DNA of 32,386 nt from Pedosphaera sp. (GTDB taxonomy: Bacteria; Verrucomicrobiota; Verrucomicrobiia; Limisphaerales; UBA9464), in contig SIAZ01000003.1 in the NCBI GenBank assembly GCA_009695405.1, forward strand, positions 1 to 32,386, read 5' to 3'. The position numbers and the translations under genes were made by a program. Shown one piece after another: positions 10,073 to 19,910 of this stretch. Every line of letters begins with the position of its first letter. Position 1 is the first letter of the stretch. The notes below the pieces were generated by a model. It was not told where the DNA came from, made no database searches, and saw nothing but the letters and a program-made list of their open reading frames with translations.

Positions 10073-11014
10073 GTGTTGAACCGCCTATTAGAATGGATAC
10101 TGACGGGATTGGTAACCGTCCTTAGGTGCCTGTCTTTGGAAACGATCGCCCAAATGGGTCGTCTTCTCGGAGGACTTGCTTGGCGGATTGATATCCGTCA
10201 CCGGAGGATCGCCGTGGAAAACATCCGGCACGCCTTTCCCGAATGGTCTCAACAACAAGTACGAGATACGGTTCGCGAAAATTTCCGGCGGATCGGCGAA
10301 GCCTATGCCTGTGCGGTTCGCATCCCAGGAATGTCCCTCGCCGAGTTGGGAGATCGAATCGAGTACGTCGGGCTGAAGAGTTGCCTCCCGCCCTTGGGGC
10401 AAAATTTAGTGGTCGCCAGTGGCCACTTCGGCAACTTCGACCTTTTAAGTCTATCCGCTCAAATTATCCCCGACCGACATTCAGCCACCACGTATCGTGC
10501 CCAAGGTGTCAAAGCCTTGGAAACTGTCTTCCAAGGGCTTCGCGAACGCACCGGGGTTCAATTCTTTGAACGTCGCCAAGGAGTGGTAGCGATGAGAAAT
10601 CTGTTTAAATCTGGCAATGTTATTTTGGCACTTTTCGCCGATCAACACGGTGGAGCTCACGGACTCTGGTTGCCATTGCTCGGTCGGCCTTGCTCTTGCA
10701 GTACCTCTGCTGCAGTTATCGCGCTGCGCTATCGAGCCACATTAACTACGAGCTTTTGCTTCCGCACCCGCTTGGCAGGTTGGCGCATCGAATGTGGCCC
10801 AAACATTCCGACACACACGCCCGATGGCCTTGAACGGAGTGTTGAAGAAATCACTCGCGATATTGTTGTTGCCTACGAAGTGGCTATCCGCCGCGATCCA
10901 GCCAACTGGTTTTGGGTTCATCGCCGATGGAAACCGCGTTCACAGCACCAAAGCCTATCGCCGCCTCCGATCGATCCGAATCAATCCTCGAATCTCTCGG
11001 AGACAAAGCCTTGA
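10073..11014 (+). CDS. LpxL/HtrB-like lysophospholipid/lipid A acyltransferase
   Basis: RIAVENIRHAFPEWSQQQV, GHFGNFD acyltransferase HX4D motif, FADQHGGAHGLWLPLLGRP and NWFWVHRRWKP. Start uncertain (GTG 10073 chosen; ORF open from 9947). Confidence 0.88.
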   Translation: MLNRLLEWILTGLVTVLRCLSLETIAQMGRLLGGLAWRIDIRHRRIAVENIRHAFPEWSQQQVRDTVRENFRRIGEAYACAVRIPGMSLAELGDRIEYVGLKSCLPPLGQNLVVASGHFGNFDLLSLSAQIIPDRHSATTYRAQGVKALETVFQGLRERTGVQFFERRQGVVAMRNLFKSGNVILALFADQHGGAHGLWLPLLGRPCSCSTSAAVIALRYRATLTTSFCFRTRLAGWRIECGPNIPTHTPDGLERSVEEITRDIVVAYEVAIRRDPANWFWVHRRWKPRSQHQSLSPPPIDPNQSSNLSETKP

Positions 11015-12123
11015 AAACGACTCTTACCCAGCCAAATCGGATTCTTGTCCGCAGTGTCAACTGGCTTGGCGATGCAGTGATGTCAACCCCAGCTTTACTC
11101 CGTCTTCGTCAACACTTTCCTTCGGCCCATATAGGTCTTCTCTGTCACAAAAAACTAGCCGAACTCTGGATCGATCACCCCGCTGTCGATGCGGTGCTTT
11201 CTTTTGAAGACCGAGAATCGCCTCGATCGATCGGCAGACGGTTGCGAAGTGAAAAATTCGATCTGGCTCTCCTTTTTCCAAATTCATTTCGTTCGGCTTT
11301 AGAAGCTTTTATTGCTGGTATCCCTCAGAGGATCGGTAGTCGCTCCGGCCTGCGTCGATGGCTTTTAACTACGGCTGTTTCCGCCGCCCCAGAAGTCATC
11401 CGATTAAAAAAACGATCAAAAGCAGAAATTCTGAGACGGATCACCCACTCATCCCAGGCAGAACCTTCCATTCCGTTGGGCTCCCATCAACTGCATCATT
11501 ACCTCCGAATTGTCGCCGCTGTCGGCGCTTCGGCTCTCCCCTTACCCCCGCATTTGACCGTCGCCGCTCGTGATCGGACTGAAGCCACGGCGGAGGGTCT
11601 TCGTTCCACTTTAGGACGACGCGTTGTAGGACTAAACGCGGGAGCAGAATACGGTCCGGCTAAACGTTGGCCTGTGGCCCGATTCGCTGAAGCTGCCAAC
11701 CGACTTCATTCTCTTACAGGCTGTCATTTCCTAGTGTTTGGCGGGCCAGCCGATATCTCGATTGCTAATGAACTTCGAGGTCAAATCCACTCGGCACCGG
11801 TTACTGTCTTGGCCGGTAAAACGACCCTGCGCCAACTAATGGCACGCTTAGAATGCTGCGATGTACTGATCACTAACGACACTGGCCCGATGCACCTTGC
11901 AGCCGCCTTGGGAGTTCCGGTGGTGGTCCCATTCGGCAGCACTTCACCCGAACTGACTGGGCCCGGCAATCCTGGGGATCCACGCCATACCTTGATTAAA
12001 AGTGACGCTGCTTGCGCCCCTTGCTTCCAGCGGCACTGCCCAGTCGATTTCCGCTGCATGACCCAAATTTCCATCGATGTCGTGGTGGATGCCACAGCGC
12101 GATGTTTAGGTCGTCTCGACTGA
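11011..12123 (+). CDS. Glycosyltransferase family 9 / ADP-heptose:LPS heptosyltransferase (WaaF-like)
   Basis: ILVRSVNWLGDAVMSTPALLRLRQHFP, VVGLNAGAEYGPAKRWP and LITNDTGPMHLAAALGVPVVVPFGSTSPELTGP. TTGA overlap with the upstream acyltransferase stop supports the 11011 start. Confidence 0.9.
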   Translation: MKTTLTQPNRILVRSVNWLGDAVMSTPALLRLRQHFPSAHIGLLCHKKLAELWIDHPAVDAVLSFEDRESPRSIGRRLRSEKFDLALLFPNSFRSALEAFIAGIPQRIGSRSGLRRWLLTTAVSAAPEVIRLKKRSKAEILRRITHSSQAEPSIPLGSHQLHHYLRIVAAVGASALPLPPHLTVAARDRTEATAEGLRSTLGRRVVGLNAGAEYGPAKRWPVARFAEAANRLHSLTGCHFLVFGGPADISIANELRGQIHSAPVTVLAGKTTLRQLMARLECCDVLITNDTGPMHLAAALGVPVVVPFGSTSPELTGPGNPGDPRHTLIKSDAACAPCFQRHCPVDFRCMTQISIDVVVDATARCLGRLD

Positions 12124-12177
12124 ATCAGCTTCTTCTGTGGCTTTACAAAAAAAAGCAGCGTCATACCCTCCACCTCT

Positions 12178-12486
12178 GTGCCCCTCAAAGCGCAACAGTT
12201 CGACAAAGAAATCCAGACGGCTCTGCGCAGCTACAACCGCCACATTGTTTGTATCGAACAAGTCCCCGACGATGCTGAGGAAGCTCTACGTTCTCTTATG
12301 AGTAAAGCAATCCGTGCTTTCGAAGGTCGAGAAACAGGGATGCGACATGGCATCGCCCTGAATCGACTGATCACGGTCATTCTAAGTCAATCTGATACCA
12401 CGCGCCCTCATTGCGGTATTTATTTTAATCTCCACTCTCCTTACGCCAAAAAAGCGGCAGCCAAAGTTATTCCATCGGGTTCTTGA
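12178..12486 (+). CDS. Small hypothetical protein
   Basis: 102-aa ORF directly after waaF-like gene, GTG start (MPLKAQQFDKEIQTALRSYNRHIVCIEQVPDDAEEALRSLMSKAI...). No family recognised. Confidence 0.5.
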   Translation: MPLKAQQFDKEIQTALRSYNRHIVCIEQVPDDAEEALRSLMSKAIRAFEGRETGMRHGIALNRLITVILSQSDTTRPHCGIYFNLHSPYAKKAAAKVIPSGS

Positions 12487-12667
12487 ACAGTCGAAACCGC
12501 TGGCTTCGCTTAAGCCTCTCCATCGCCCCTATTAAAAATAGCGCGATTAGTCCCCTTCTCTCACTTGAACGGACACCAAGGGATGACCCCAAGGTCACTT
12601 TGTTTATTCCTTCAACTTTCTTATCTTAACCAGCCCAGCGTGTCTCAGCGCAAAAGTTAAAGATGAA

Positions 12668-13582
12668 ATGGCGATTTGGTTGGCTACATCCTCAACTGCT
12701 TGGAAACCCTGCGATCCGAGTTCTATGGTTCCTCGTTTTTTAAAACGTACTGCCCAATGGAGTTTCGGCGTACGCTGGATAAATCGTGTCTTCGAAAAAA
12801 ACAAAAAATACTCGCCGCTTTTTACTTTGAAACACGCTGTCTTATTTTTTGTCTTGTGCACCTTTGTTTTAGCTTGGCCTGACGTTTTCTTGGGCACTGC
12901 TCAGACCCAACCCACCGACACAGTTGCTGTCGATCTTGGAGTGAGCAAAGTCCAAAATTTAGCCCTCGATTTAGCTCGGTCACGCAGTATCGCTACCCAT
13001 CAACTCTCTTCTAATGAGTCGGGATTCATTTCACTTTTTAACGGACGAGATCTGACGGGCTGGCAAGGATCCGGTTGGACTGTCGAGGACGGCCTTCTTA
13101 TCTGCCACGGAGGCTTCCTAACCTGTTCAAATCGACAGTTTACCAACTTTATTATCCGATTCGAAGTGAAGCTTTCCTCGGGTGCTAACAACGGCCTCAA
13201 TTTCAGATCAAAAAACTCCCTGTGGAACGAGATCCAAATCATCGATGAGACCCATCCAGCGTATGCAACGATCCATGATTATCAGGCACATGGGTCACTT
13301 TACGGTGTGGTAGCGGCTCGACGCGGCTTCTGTAAACCTCTCGGGGAATGGAATATCCACGAACTAATCGCTAACGGTTCACATATCCAAGTCACCCTGA
13401 ATGGAACGAAAATTGTGGATGCAGATATAGGCAATCTCGACCTAGACAACTGCAAGGATGGGACCGCTCATCCAGGGTTACGCAACGCCTCCGGCGATCT
13501 AGGTTGGTTGGGTCACCCCAATGCTAAGGAAAAGAAAAGCCCTGTCTATTTCAGAAATATTCGCCTCAAACAACTCCCCTAA
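12668..13582 (+). CDS. DUF1080 (3-keto-disaccharide hydrolase-like) domain protein
   Basis: GFISLFNGRDLTGWQGSGWTVEDGLLICHGG, GANNGLNFRS, NEIQIIDETH, GEWNIHELIANGSHIQVTLNG and PVYFRNIRLKQL are DUF1080 hallmarks. Start position uncertain. Confidence 0.88.
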   Translation: MAIWLATSSTAWKPCDPSSMVPRFLKRTAQWSFGVRWINRVFEKNKKYSPLFTLKHAVLFFVLCTFVLAWPDVFLGTAQTQPTDTVAVDLGVSKVQNLALDLARSRSIATHQLSSNESGFISLFNGRDLTGWQGSGWTVEDGLLICHGGFLTCSNRQFTNFIIRFEVKLSSGANNGLNFRSKNSLWNEIQIIDETHPAYATIHDYQAHGSLYGVVAARRGFCKPLGEWNIHELIANGSHIQVTLNGTKIVDADIGNLDLDNCKDGTAHPGLRNASGDLGWLGHPNAKEKKSPVYFRNIRLKQLP

Positions 13583-13691
13583 ATAGAGTCTTTAAAATCC
13601 ATTGATCACTCTTCTACTCGGCCTCTAGAAGGTGTCTAAATCGACTGAGAGCGCCTGCCCATTAGTTTATTCCACTTTATCTTCGACTACT

Positions 13692-15341
13692 ATGTTTGTT
13701 GCCAAACTTCTCCGTATTCTTGTGGCGATTGCACACCTCTTACCCCTAGCCTCACCAGCTGCTGAAGTAGTTAAGCCGACAAAAGTCTACATTTTTGCAG
13801 GTCAATCCAACATGGAGGGAGCCGATGCTCACCCTAAACTCATCGATAGCTATCCGCTTTTCAAAGGTTCGGGCACGCCGCAAACGAATGTCCTCTTCAC
13901 CTCGCTTCCCAGCCAAGGTCAAGGCGGTTTCGAAGGATGGGGTCCACTTCAACCCCTCCACTCTTTTGGATCCGAACTCACCTTTGCGCGCCTGTTAAAA
14001 CAGCGAGATAAGTCTCCTATCGCTATTATTAAGTCAGCGGTCGGCGGTACTACACTCGCCTACGACTGGAATCCTGCGGCCCCCGCTAAAGGCCAGAAGC
14101 TTTATCCGAGAACCCTTCAGCTCATTCAAGAGTCACTTCACGATCTGGAAAAACGGGGACTGGCCTATCGACTCGAGGGGGTAATGTGGCATCAAGGCGA
14201 AAACGATATGCTGGATAGGAACCTTAATACCCAGTACGCCAAAGGACTCGACCAACTCATCCGTCAACTTCGAAAGGATCTCCATGCGCCGGCCTTAAAA
14301 TGGTTCATTGCTGAAGTCAGCGAGAAAGGAATCTGGGGTATGGATAATCGCCAAAATCTCGCTATTCTCCGCCAGCAGCAGGACCAAGTGATCAAAGCGG
14401 ATCCCCTCCTCCACTGGGTGCCAACCTCTCACCTTGCTTTTGAAGTCATGCAGAGCGGCCAACCCCATTATCATTTCGGAACTCAGGGCCAATTACAGAT
14501 GGGCGAAGGGTTTGCAAGGGCCTATCTACAGAGCCTAGGCAAGAAGCCAATTGAGACAGGAGCGCCCCTCAAAAATCGCCTTTTGAATCCAAAAACACGT
14601 GTTCGACTCTTCGTACTCGCGGGTCAACGAACGATGGAAGGTGAAGATACCTCTGTCGCAGATATTTCCAAGAGTCCGGACTTTAATCACCTCATATCCC
14701 CCCAGAAAAATGTTCTCTTCCGTTATTCGCTCGGAGGTCGGGTGAAGGTCTCGCAGACATGGGAACCTCTTGGGCCGGTTGATTTTCTCGGCAACTTCGG
14801 GCCTGAATTGAGCTTTGGGGCGCTTCTTAGAAAATCACTCAACACCAAGGAGGGGCTGGCCCTTGTGAAATTCACCCACAGCGGTGCTCAAGGACCCGAT
14901 TGGTTCCCTAGCGGTTCACCCGAAGCGCGTCGCGATCTTTATCCTCACTTTATCTCCTTTATCCGTGCAGCCCTCGAAGATCTAAATCGGCAAGGGTACG
15001 AACCTTCCTTGGAAGGGATCTTCTGGCATACCGGAGAAAACGACACCTACTTTGGTCCGTACCAGAGGAAAAACGCCACTTGGATGAAGGCGCTTATTAC
15101 TCAAATGCGACTCGATCTTCAGAAACCTTTTCTGCCTTGGTTTATTTCCGAACAACATCCCGCCGCTCTTTGGCGCAATATGGAATCCGTCAATGCGGAC
15201 CTCAACATGATGGCGCAGTCTGAACAAAACATCGTCCTTATTAAAACGGGTTTCCTACCTTTTAAACGCCCGCACTTTGGAACCCAAGGCACACTTTTAT
15301 TGGGTGAAGAAATGGCAAAAGCCTACCTTCAGCGCCAGTAA
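13692..15341 (+). CDS. Secreted protein with two tandem sialate O-acetylesterase (SASA/DUF303)-like domains
   Basis: Signal peptide MFVAKLLRILVAIAHLLPLASPAA. Domain 1 KVYIFAGQSNMEG...GVMWHQGEND; domain 2 RVRLFVLAGQRTMEG...GIFWHTGEND. Both end in HFGTQG...MGEGFA/LGEEMAKAYLQ. Confidence 0.85.
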   Translation: MFVAKLLRILVAIAHLLPLASPAAEVVKPTKVYIFAGQSNMEGADAHPKLIDSYPLFKGSGTPQTNVLFTSLPSQGQGGFEGWGPLQPLHSFGSELTFARLLKQRDKSPIAIIKSAVGGTTLAYDWNPAAPAKGQKLYPRTLQLIQESLHDLEKRGLAYRLEGVMWHQGENDMLDRNLNTQYAKGLDQLIRQLRKDLHAPALKWFIAEVSEKGIWGMDNRQNLAILRQQQDQVIKADPLLHWVPTSHLAFEVMQSGQPHYHFGTQGQLQMGEGFARAYLQSLGKKPIETGAPLKNRLLNPKTRVRLFVLAGQRTMEGEDTSVADISKSPDFNHLISPQKNVLFRYSLGGRVKVSQTWEPLGPVDFLGNFGPELSFGALLRKSLNTKEGLALVKFTHSGAQGPDWFPSGSPEARRDLYPHFISFIRAALEDLNRQGYEPSLEGIFWHTGENDTYFGPYQRKNATWMKALITQMRLDLQKPFLPWFISEQHPAALWRNMESVNADLNMMAQSEQNIVLIKTGFLPFKRPHFGTQGTLLLGEEMAKAYLQRQ

Positions 15342-15499
15342 TTATCCCCGCCCTTCAGAGTTTTAAAGCAGTCGGTTTGAATGTCGCTGTCGCTGCTTCA
15401 ACGACTCCTAGCTCAATGGGGCATCCGTTGCTTTCGGCTTGTCGGAGGTTCCAAAGAAGTTCCCCACCCTGAATCAACCCAGAGAGGGCAAACCGGATA

Positions 15500-16795
15500 T
15501 TAAGAGGCCCAAACCGATCCGTTTGGAAATTGAAATTTCTCGACACTGACCGGCACCATCTCAGTGCTAAATCCAGGGCGTTGTGGCGCTAAATAACGCG
15601 CTGAACGAATCTCACAAGGATCGGTAAAGTGCTCATGCAAATGATCCACAAACTCACACACTCGACCCTCCCAAGATCCGCTGACGGAGGTAAAGTCGAT
15701 CATACTAATGTGCTGAACAAATTCGCAAAGCCCCACTCCACCGGCGTGTGGACACACTGGGACTCCAAACTTTGCAGCCATCAGAAGCACCGCTAAATTT
15801 TCATTTAAACCGCCCAATCGACACGAATCCACTTGGCAAAAAGAAATAGCCCGAGCCTGCAACAATTGTTTGAAAAGAATCCGATTCATTCCGTGCTCAC
15901 CGGTCGCCACACCTATACCCAATGGTTCCATTGCCCGAGCAATCGTTGCATGCCCCAAAATATCGTCGGGCGAAGTGGGTTCTTCAATCCACCACGGTTT
16001 GAATGGAGCCAATTCAGTCATCCACGCAATCGCCTCAGGCACCTCCCAAACTTGATTCGCATCCACCATTAGCTTTCGGTCCCATCCGATTTCCTCGCGA
16101 ATCAGGGCAAGCCGACGAATATCATCCGCACGATCGCGGCCTACCTTCACCTTAATATGATTCCAACCCTCAGCGACCGCTTCACGGCATAATCGACGAA
16201 TCTTATCATCTGGATACCCCAACCAACCGGCACTGGTGGTGTAGGCTGGATACCCTTTCTCTTCCAATTCTTTGATTCGTGCGACTTTTGCTGGTTCCGC
16301 CGCTCGCAGTAATGCCAAGGCTTCCTCGGGAGTAATCGCATCGGTGATGTAACGAAAATCGACACAAGCGACAAACGCTTCAGGTGTCAAACAACTCACC
16401 AACTTCCAGACCGGGACCCCCTCAAATCGCGCATACAAATCCCAAAGTGCATTAACAATTGCTGCCATAGCAATGTGAACGGCTCCCTTGTCTGGCCCGA
16501 TCCATCGCAGTTGAGAATCCCCATTTAACCGCCGCCAAACCTGTCCCGGCGAGGCCATAAACTCTTCTAGGGTCAATCCCACTACCAAATGCTCATGAGC
16601 CATGACTGCAGCGCAAACAACATTGTTTCCCCGCCCAATGGTGAAGGTGGAACCATAGCCTTTTAAGGCACCATCGGTGTGCAAAATAACGTAAGCCGAC
16701 GAGTAGTCTGGATCCGGATTCATCGCGTCAGAACCGTCCAAATCTCGTGAGGTGGGAAACCGGACGTCACAAACTTCAAGTCGTACAATGCGCAT
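15500..16795 (-). CDS. L-fuconate dehydratase-like enolase-superfamily enzyme
   Basis: DLDGSDAMNPDPDYSSAYVIL, HIKVKVGRD, LMVDANQVWEVPEAI, WWIEEPTSPDDI, GVATGEHGMNR and CPHAGGVGLCEFVQH match L-fuconate dehydratase. Confidence 0.9.
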   Translation of the reverse strand: MRIVRLEVCDVRFPTSRDLDGSDAMNPDPDYSSAYVILHTDGALKGYGSTFTIGRGNNVVCAAVMAHEHLVVGLTLEEFMASPGQVWRRLNGDSQLRWIGPDKGAVHIAMAAIVNALWDLYARFEGVPVWKLVSCLTPEAFVACVDFRYITDAITPEEALALLRAAEPAKVARIKELEEKGYPAYTTSAGWLGYPDDKIRRLCREAVAEGWNHIKVKVGRDRADDIRRLALIREEIGWDRKLMVDANQVWEVPEAIAWMTELAPFKPWWIEEPTSPDDILGHATIARAMEPLGIGVATGEHGMNRILFKQLLQARAISFCQVDSCRLGGLNENLAVLLMAAKFGVPVCPHAGGVGLCEFVQHISMIDFTSVSGSWEGRVCEFVDHLHEHFTDPCEIRSARYLAPQRPGFSTEMVPVSVEKFQFPNGSVWAS

Positions 16796-16824
16796 AGTCT
16801 AAGGTCTGGAATACGAGGATGGCC

Positions 16825-16888
16825 GTCTCAGAGTCAAATGCCAAGCTCTCCGACTTTTTGGCGCTCCAAATTGAGACAGTTCTGAGAC
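16825..16888. promoter_or_regulatory. Candidate operator in a divergent promoter region (inverted repeat)
   Basis: GTCTCAGA at 16825-16832 and its exact reverse complement TCTGAGAC at 16881-16888, plus an internal TGAGAC at 16872-16877, between the fuconate dehydratase and rhamnose isomerase genes. Confidence 0.35.
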
Positions 16889-16967
16889 TCTTCAACCTTC
16901 TTTAACACCAAACCTCATCTTGGAGCTTTTACACTTCAATCAAATTACTTACCAAAGCACTCAACCC

Positions 16968-18254
16968 ATGGCTCGTAAAACGATGTTGCTGAAGAAAAGC
17001 CGACGAATCCAAACCACTTTTGAGTTCGCTAGAGACGCTTATGCCGAACTGGGCATCGACGTCGCACAGACCCTAACTCGACTTCGGACTCTGCCCATCT
17101 CCCTCCACTGTTGGCAGGGGGACGACGTCGGCGGATTCGAGGGAGCAGGTAATTCGCTGAGCGGAGGGATCGCTGTCACCGGTAATTATTTTGGCAAGGC
17201 AAGAAACGTTGAGGAATTACGCTCGGATTTAGAACAGGCTCTCGCACTGATCCCCGGTAAACAGCGTCTGAATCTTCATGCCTGCTACGGGGAGTTCGGC
17301 GGTAAAAAAGTGGATCGTAATGAAATCACTCCTGAACATTTCACCGGGTGGATCGAGTGGGCTAAAGTTCATAATCTCGGCCTCGATTTTAATCCTACTT
17401 GCTTTGCACACCCCAACTCTAACGACGGTTTTACTCTTTCGCATCAGGACAAAGGCATCCGTGAATTCTGGATCGAGCACTGTCGTAGGTCGCGTGAAAT
17501 TGGAGCGGCGATGGGTAAAGCTCTTGGGACACCTTGCATCACCAATGTGTGGGTCCCCGATGGCTTCAAGGAGACACCCGCTGACCGTTTAGCGCCTCGC
17601 CAACGACTGGCAGAGTCCCTTGATGCGGTTTTTAAAAAGAAGCTTCCTGCAACTGATAACCTCGATGCTGTTGAACCAAAGCTCTTCGGAATCGGTGCGG
17701 AAAGTTGCACCATTGGTTCCCACGAATTTTACCTCGGATACGCTATTACTCGCCGCAAATTGCTCTGCCTCGATGCTGGGCATTTTCATCCCACAGAAAG
17801 CGTTGCCGACAAAATTTCTAGCCTTCTACTTTATTTACCAAAAATTCTGCTTCACGTCAGTCGTGGAGTTCGCTGGGACAGCGATCATGTGGTCACCTTC
17901 ACCGACGAACTCCAATCTATGGCGCGTGAAATAATCGCCCACGACCCCGCCAACCGTATCCACCTTGGTCTCGACTATTTTGACGCCAGTATCAATCGAA
18001 TTGCCGCTTGGGTCATCGGTACGCGTAACTTGCTGCGGGCACTGTTGGTTGCTTTGCTCGAACCATCGGCCATTCGCGCCGCCGAGTTGAGGGGAGACAA
18101 CACCTCCCGTCTGGCCCTCCAAGAAGAGGCTCGTGCCCTCCCCTTCGGTGCTGTCTGGGATTACTACTGCGAGACCCAAGGCGTCCCTGTCGGTCCTGCA
18201 TGGCTCGAGGAAGTAAAGTCTTATGAGAAACGTGTTTTAATCCAACGGATCTAG
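16968..18254 (+). CDS. rhaA: L-rhamnose isomerase
   Basis: [27 protein letters not shown]-like [58 protein letters not shown] and [20 protein letters not shown] are diagnostic. Confidence 0.93.
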   Translation: MARKTMLLKKSRRIQTTFEFARDAYAELGIDVAQTLTRLRTLPISLHCWQGDDVGGFEGAGNSLSGGIAVTGNYFGKARNVEELRSDLEQALALIPGKQRLNLHACYGEFGGKKVDRNEITPEHFTGWIEWAKVHNLGLDFNPTCFAHPNSNDGFTLSHQDKGIREFWIEHCRRSREIGAAMGKALGTPCITNVWVPDGFKETPADRLAPRQRLAESLDAVFKKKLPATDNLDAVEPKLFGIGAESCTIGSHEFYLGYAITRRKLLCLDAGHFHPTESVADKISSLLLYLPKILLHVSRGVRWDSDHVVTFTDELQSMAREIIAHDPANRIHLGLDYFDASINRIAAWVIGTRNLLRALLVALLEPSAIRAAELRGDNTSRLALQEEARALPFGAVWDYYCETQGVPVGPAWLEEVKSYEKRVLIQRI

Positions 18255-18383
18255 GTGCTACTTCATTTAACGCACTTCAAAATGACCCTCAGATTCTTGT
18301 CTTCTATCTCTCCGATTTGGGGCTCACTTATTACAAGCGCACTGACCTTGAGTCTCGATTGAACCCTGCTGAAATCTACGACT

Positions 18384-19910
18384 TTGCTTCAACCAATCCC
18401 ACTTCAGATTCCGCTTCTGCAGCTTTCGGCAGTCACTAAATCTTTCGGCTCAGTAAGCGCACTGAAGGGCGTCTCGTTTGACCTGCAACCCGGCGAAATC
18501 CATGCATTACTCGGCGGAAATGGAGCAGGAAAGTCGACGCTCATTAAGATCATCGCCGGCGCACATTCACCGGATAGCGGCTCTATCGATATCAACGGCC
18601 AGCGCATCACTCAACTGACCCCTTCCGCAGCCCTCAATCTCAGCATCGCCTCCATCTACCAGTAACCTTCGCTCTTCCCTGATCTCACTGTCGCCGAAAA
18701 CATCGCGCTACGGTTGGGAAAAACCCGATTGTTCGCTCGTGTTCATTGGACAAACCGCCGCTTAAAAGCCGCACAATTACTCAAACTTATAGGAGCAGAA
18801 ATATCACCCGATACCGAGGTGTGCGACCTCTCAATGCCTCAGCAACAACTTGTCGAGATCGCCTGCGCTCTTGGCTCTAAGGCACGAATCATCCTTATGG
18901 ACGAACCCACCGCGTCGCTCACCTATAAGGAACAAGAAAGTCTCTTCACCCTTGTGCGAACCCTGCGCAATGACGGTGTCGGCATCATTTATATTTCCCA
19001 TCGCTTAGAGGAAATTTTCGCACTCGCTGATCGAGTGACGGTGCTGCGCGATGGTAAAAGTACCGGAACGTCACAAGTCACTGAAACCAACCCTGCCTCA
19101 CTGATTAAACTTATGGTCGGTCGCGAAGTTTCAACTCTTTTTCCGCCTACCGAAAGCCAACTGGGATCACTGGTTCTCTCGCTGAAAAACCTCGGTTGTA
19201 CCGCTGGTGGCGTGAAAAATATTAACCTTGATTTGCGCGCCGGAGAAATCGTCGGCCTCGCTGGACTAGTGGGAGCCGGTCGCACCGAACTCGCCCGAGT
19301 GCTTTTTGGTATTACACCTGCTGATTCTGGTGAAATTAGTCTCAACGGACAATTGGTGGTCATCACTTCCCCTCAAGACGCAATTGCCCTCGGCATTGCC
19401 TATCTGCCCGAGGATCCTCGCCGTCAGGGTGTGATTCTCGAAATGCCTCTGTCCCACAACATGACTCTGGCCAGCCATAAACGGCTTTTTCCAAAGAGTT
19501 GGCTCCGTCACGATTCCGAACAGAATCTCGCCGAGGCATTTATCGAGGATCTCGCGGTTAAAACCTCCAGCGCAGAAGCCCTTGTTAACTCACTTTCTGG
19601 CGGTAATCAGCAGAAAGTTTCCCTGGCCCGTTGGCTAGCTACAAAACCTAAAATTTTGATCCTCGACGAACCGACTCAAGGTATCGACATCGGAGCAAAG
19701 AATGAAATCCACAAAATAATCCGTCGTCTCGCCAAGGAAGGTCTCGCCGTTCTGATGATCTCTAGCGACCTACCCGAAGTGCTGGGTATGAGCGACCGAA
19801 TCGCGGTTCTGCGCGGAGGCACTTTAGCGGCGATATTCCCAAGCCAGTGCACGGCACACCAAGTGATGTCGGCATCATTGGGACTCAGCGAAAAAGGAGC
19901 GGGAGCTTGA
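18384..19910 (+). pseudogene. Sugar ABC transporter ATP-binding protein (RbsA-like), interrupted by in-frame TAA
   Basis: SFDLQPGEIHALLGGNGAGKSTLIKIIAGAHSPDSG...SIASIYQ*PSLFPDLTVAENIALRLG...LSMPQQQLVEIACAL...LSGGNQQKVSLARWL. TAA at 18663-18665 interrupts the usual IYQE.SLFP.LTVAENI motif in the same frame. Confidence 0.88.

Noticed and set aside
11781-12206. Minus-strand 141-aa ORF
   Set aside because: Shadow ORF opposite the well-supported WaaF-like glycosyltransferase.
12575-12610. TGACC-CCAA-GGTCA hairpin before the DUF1080 gene
   Set aside because: Only a 5-bp uninterrupted stem and no clean T-tract; too weak to call a terminator.
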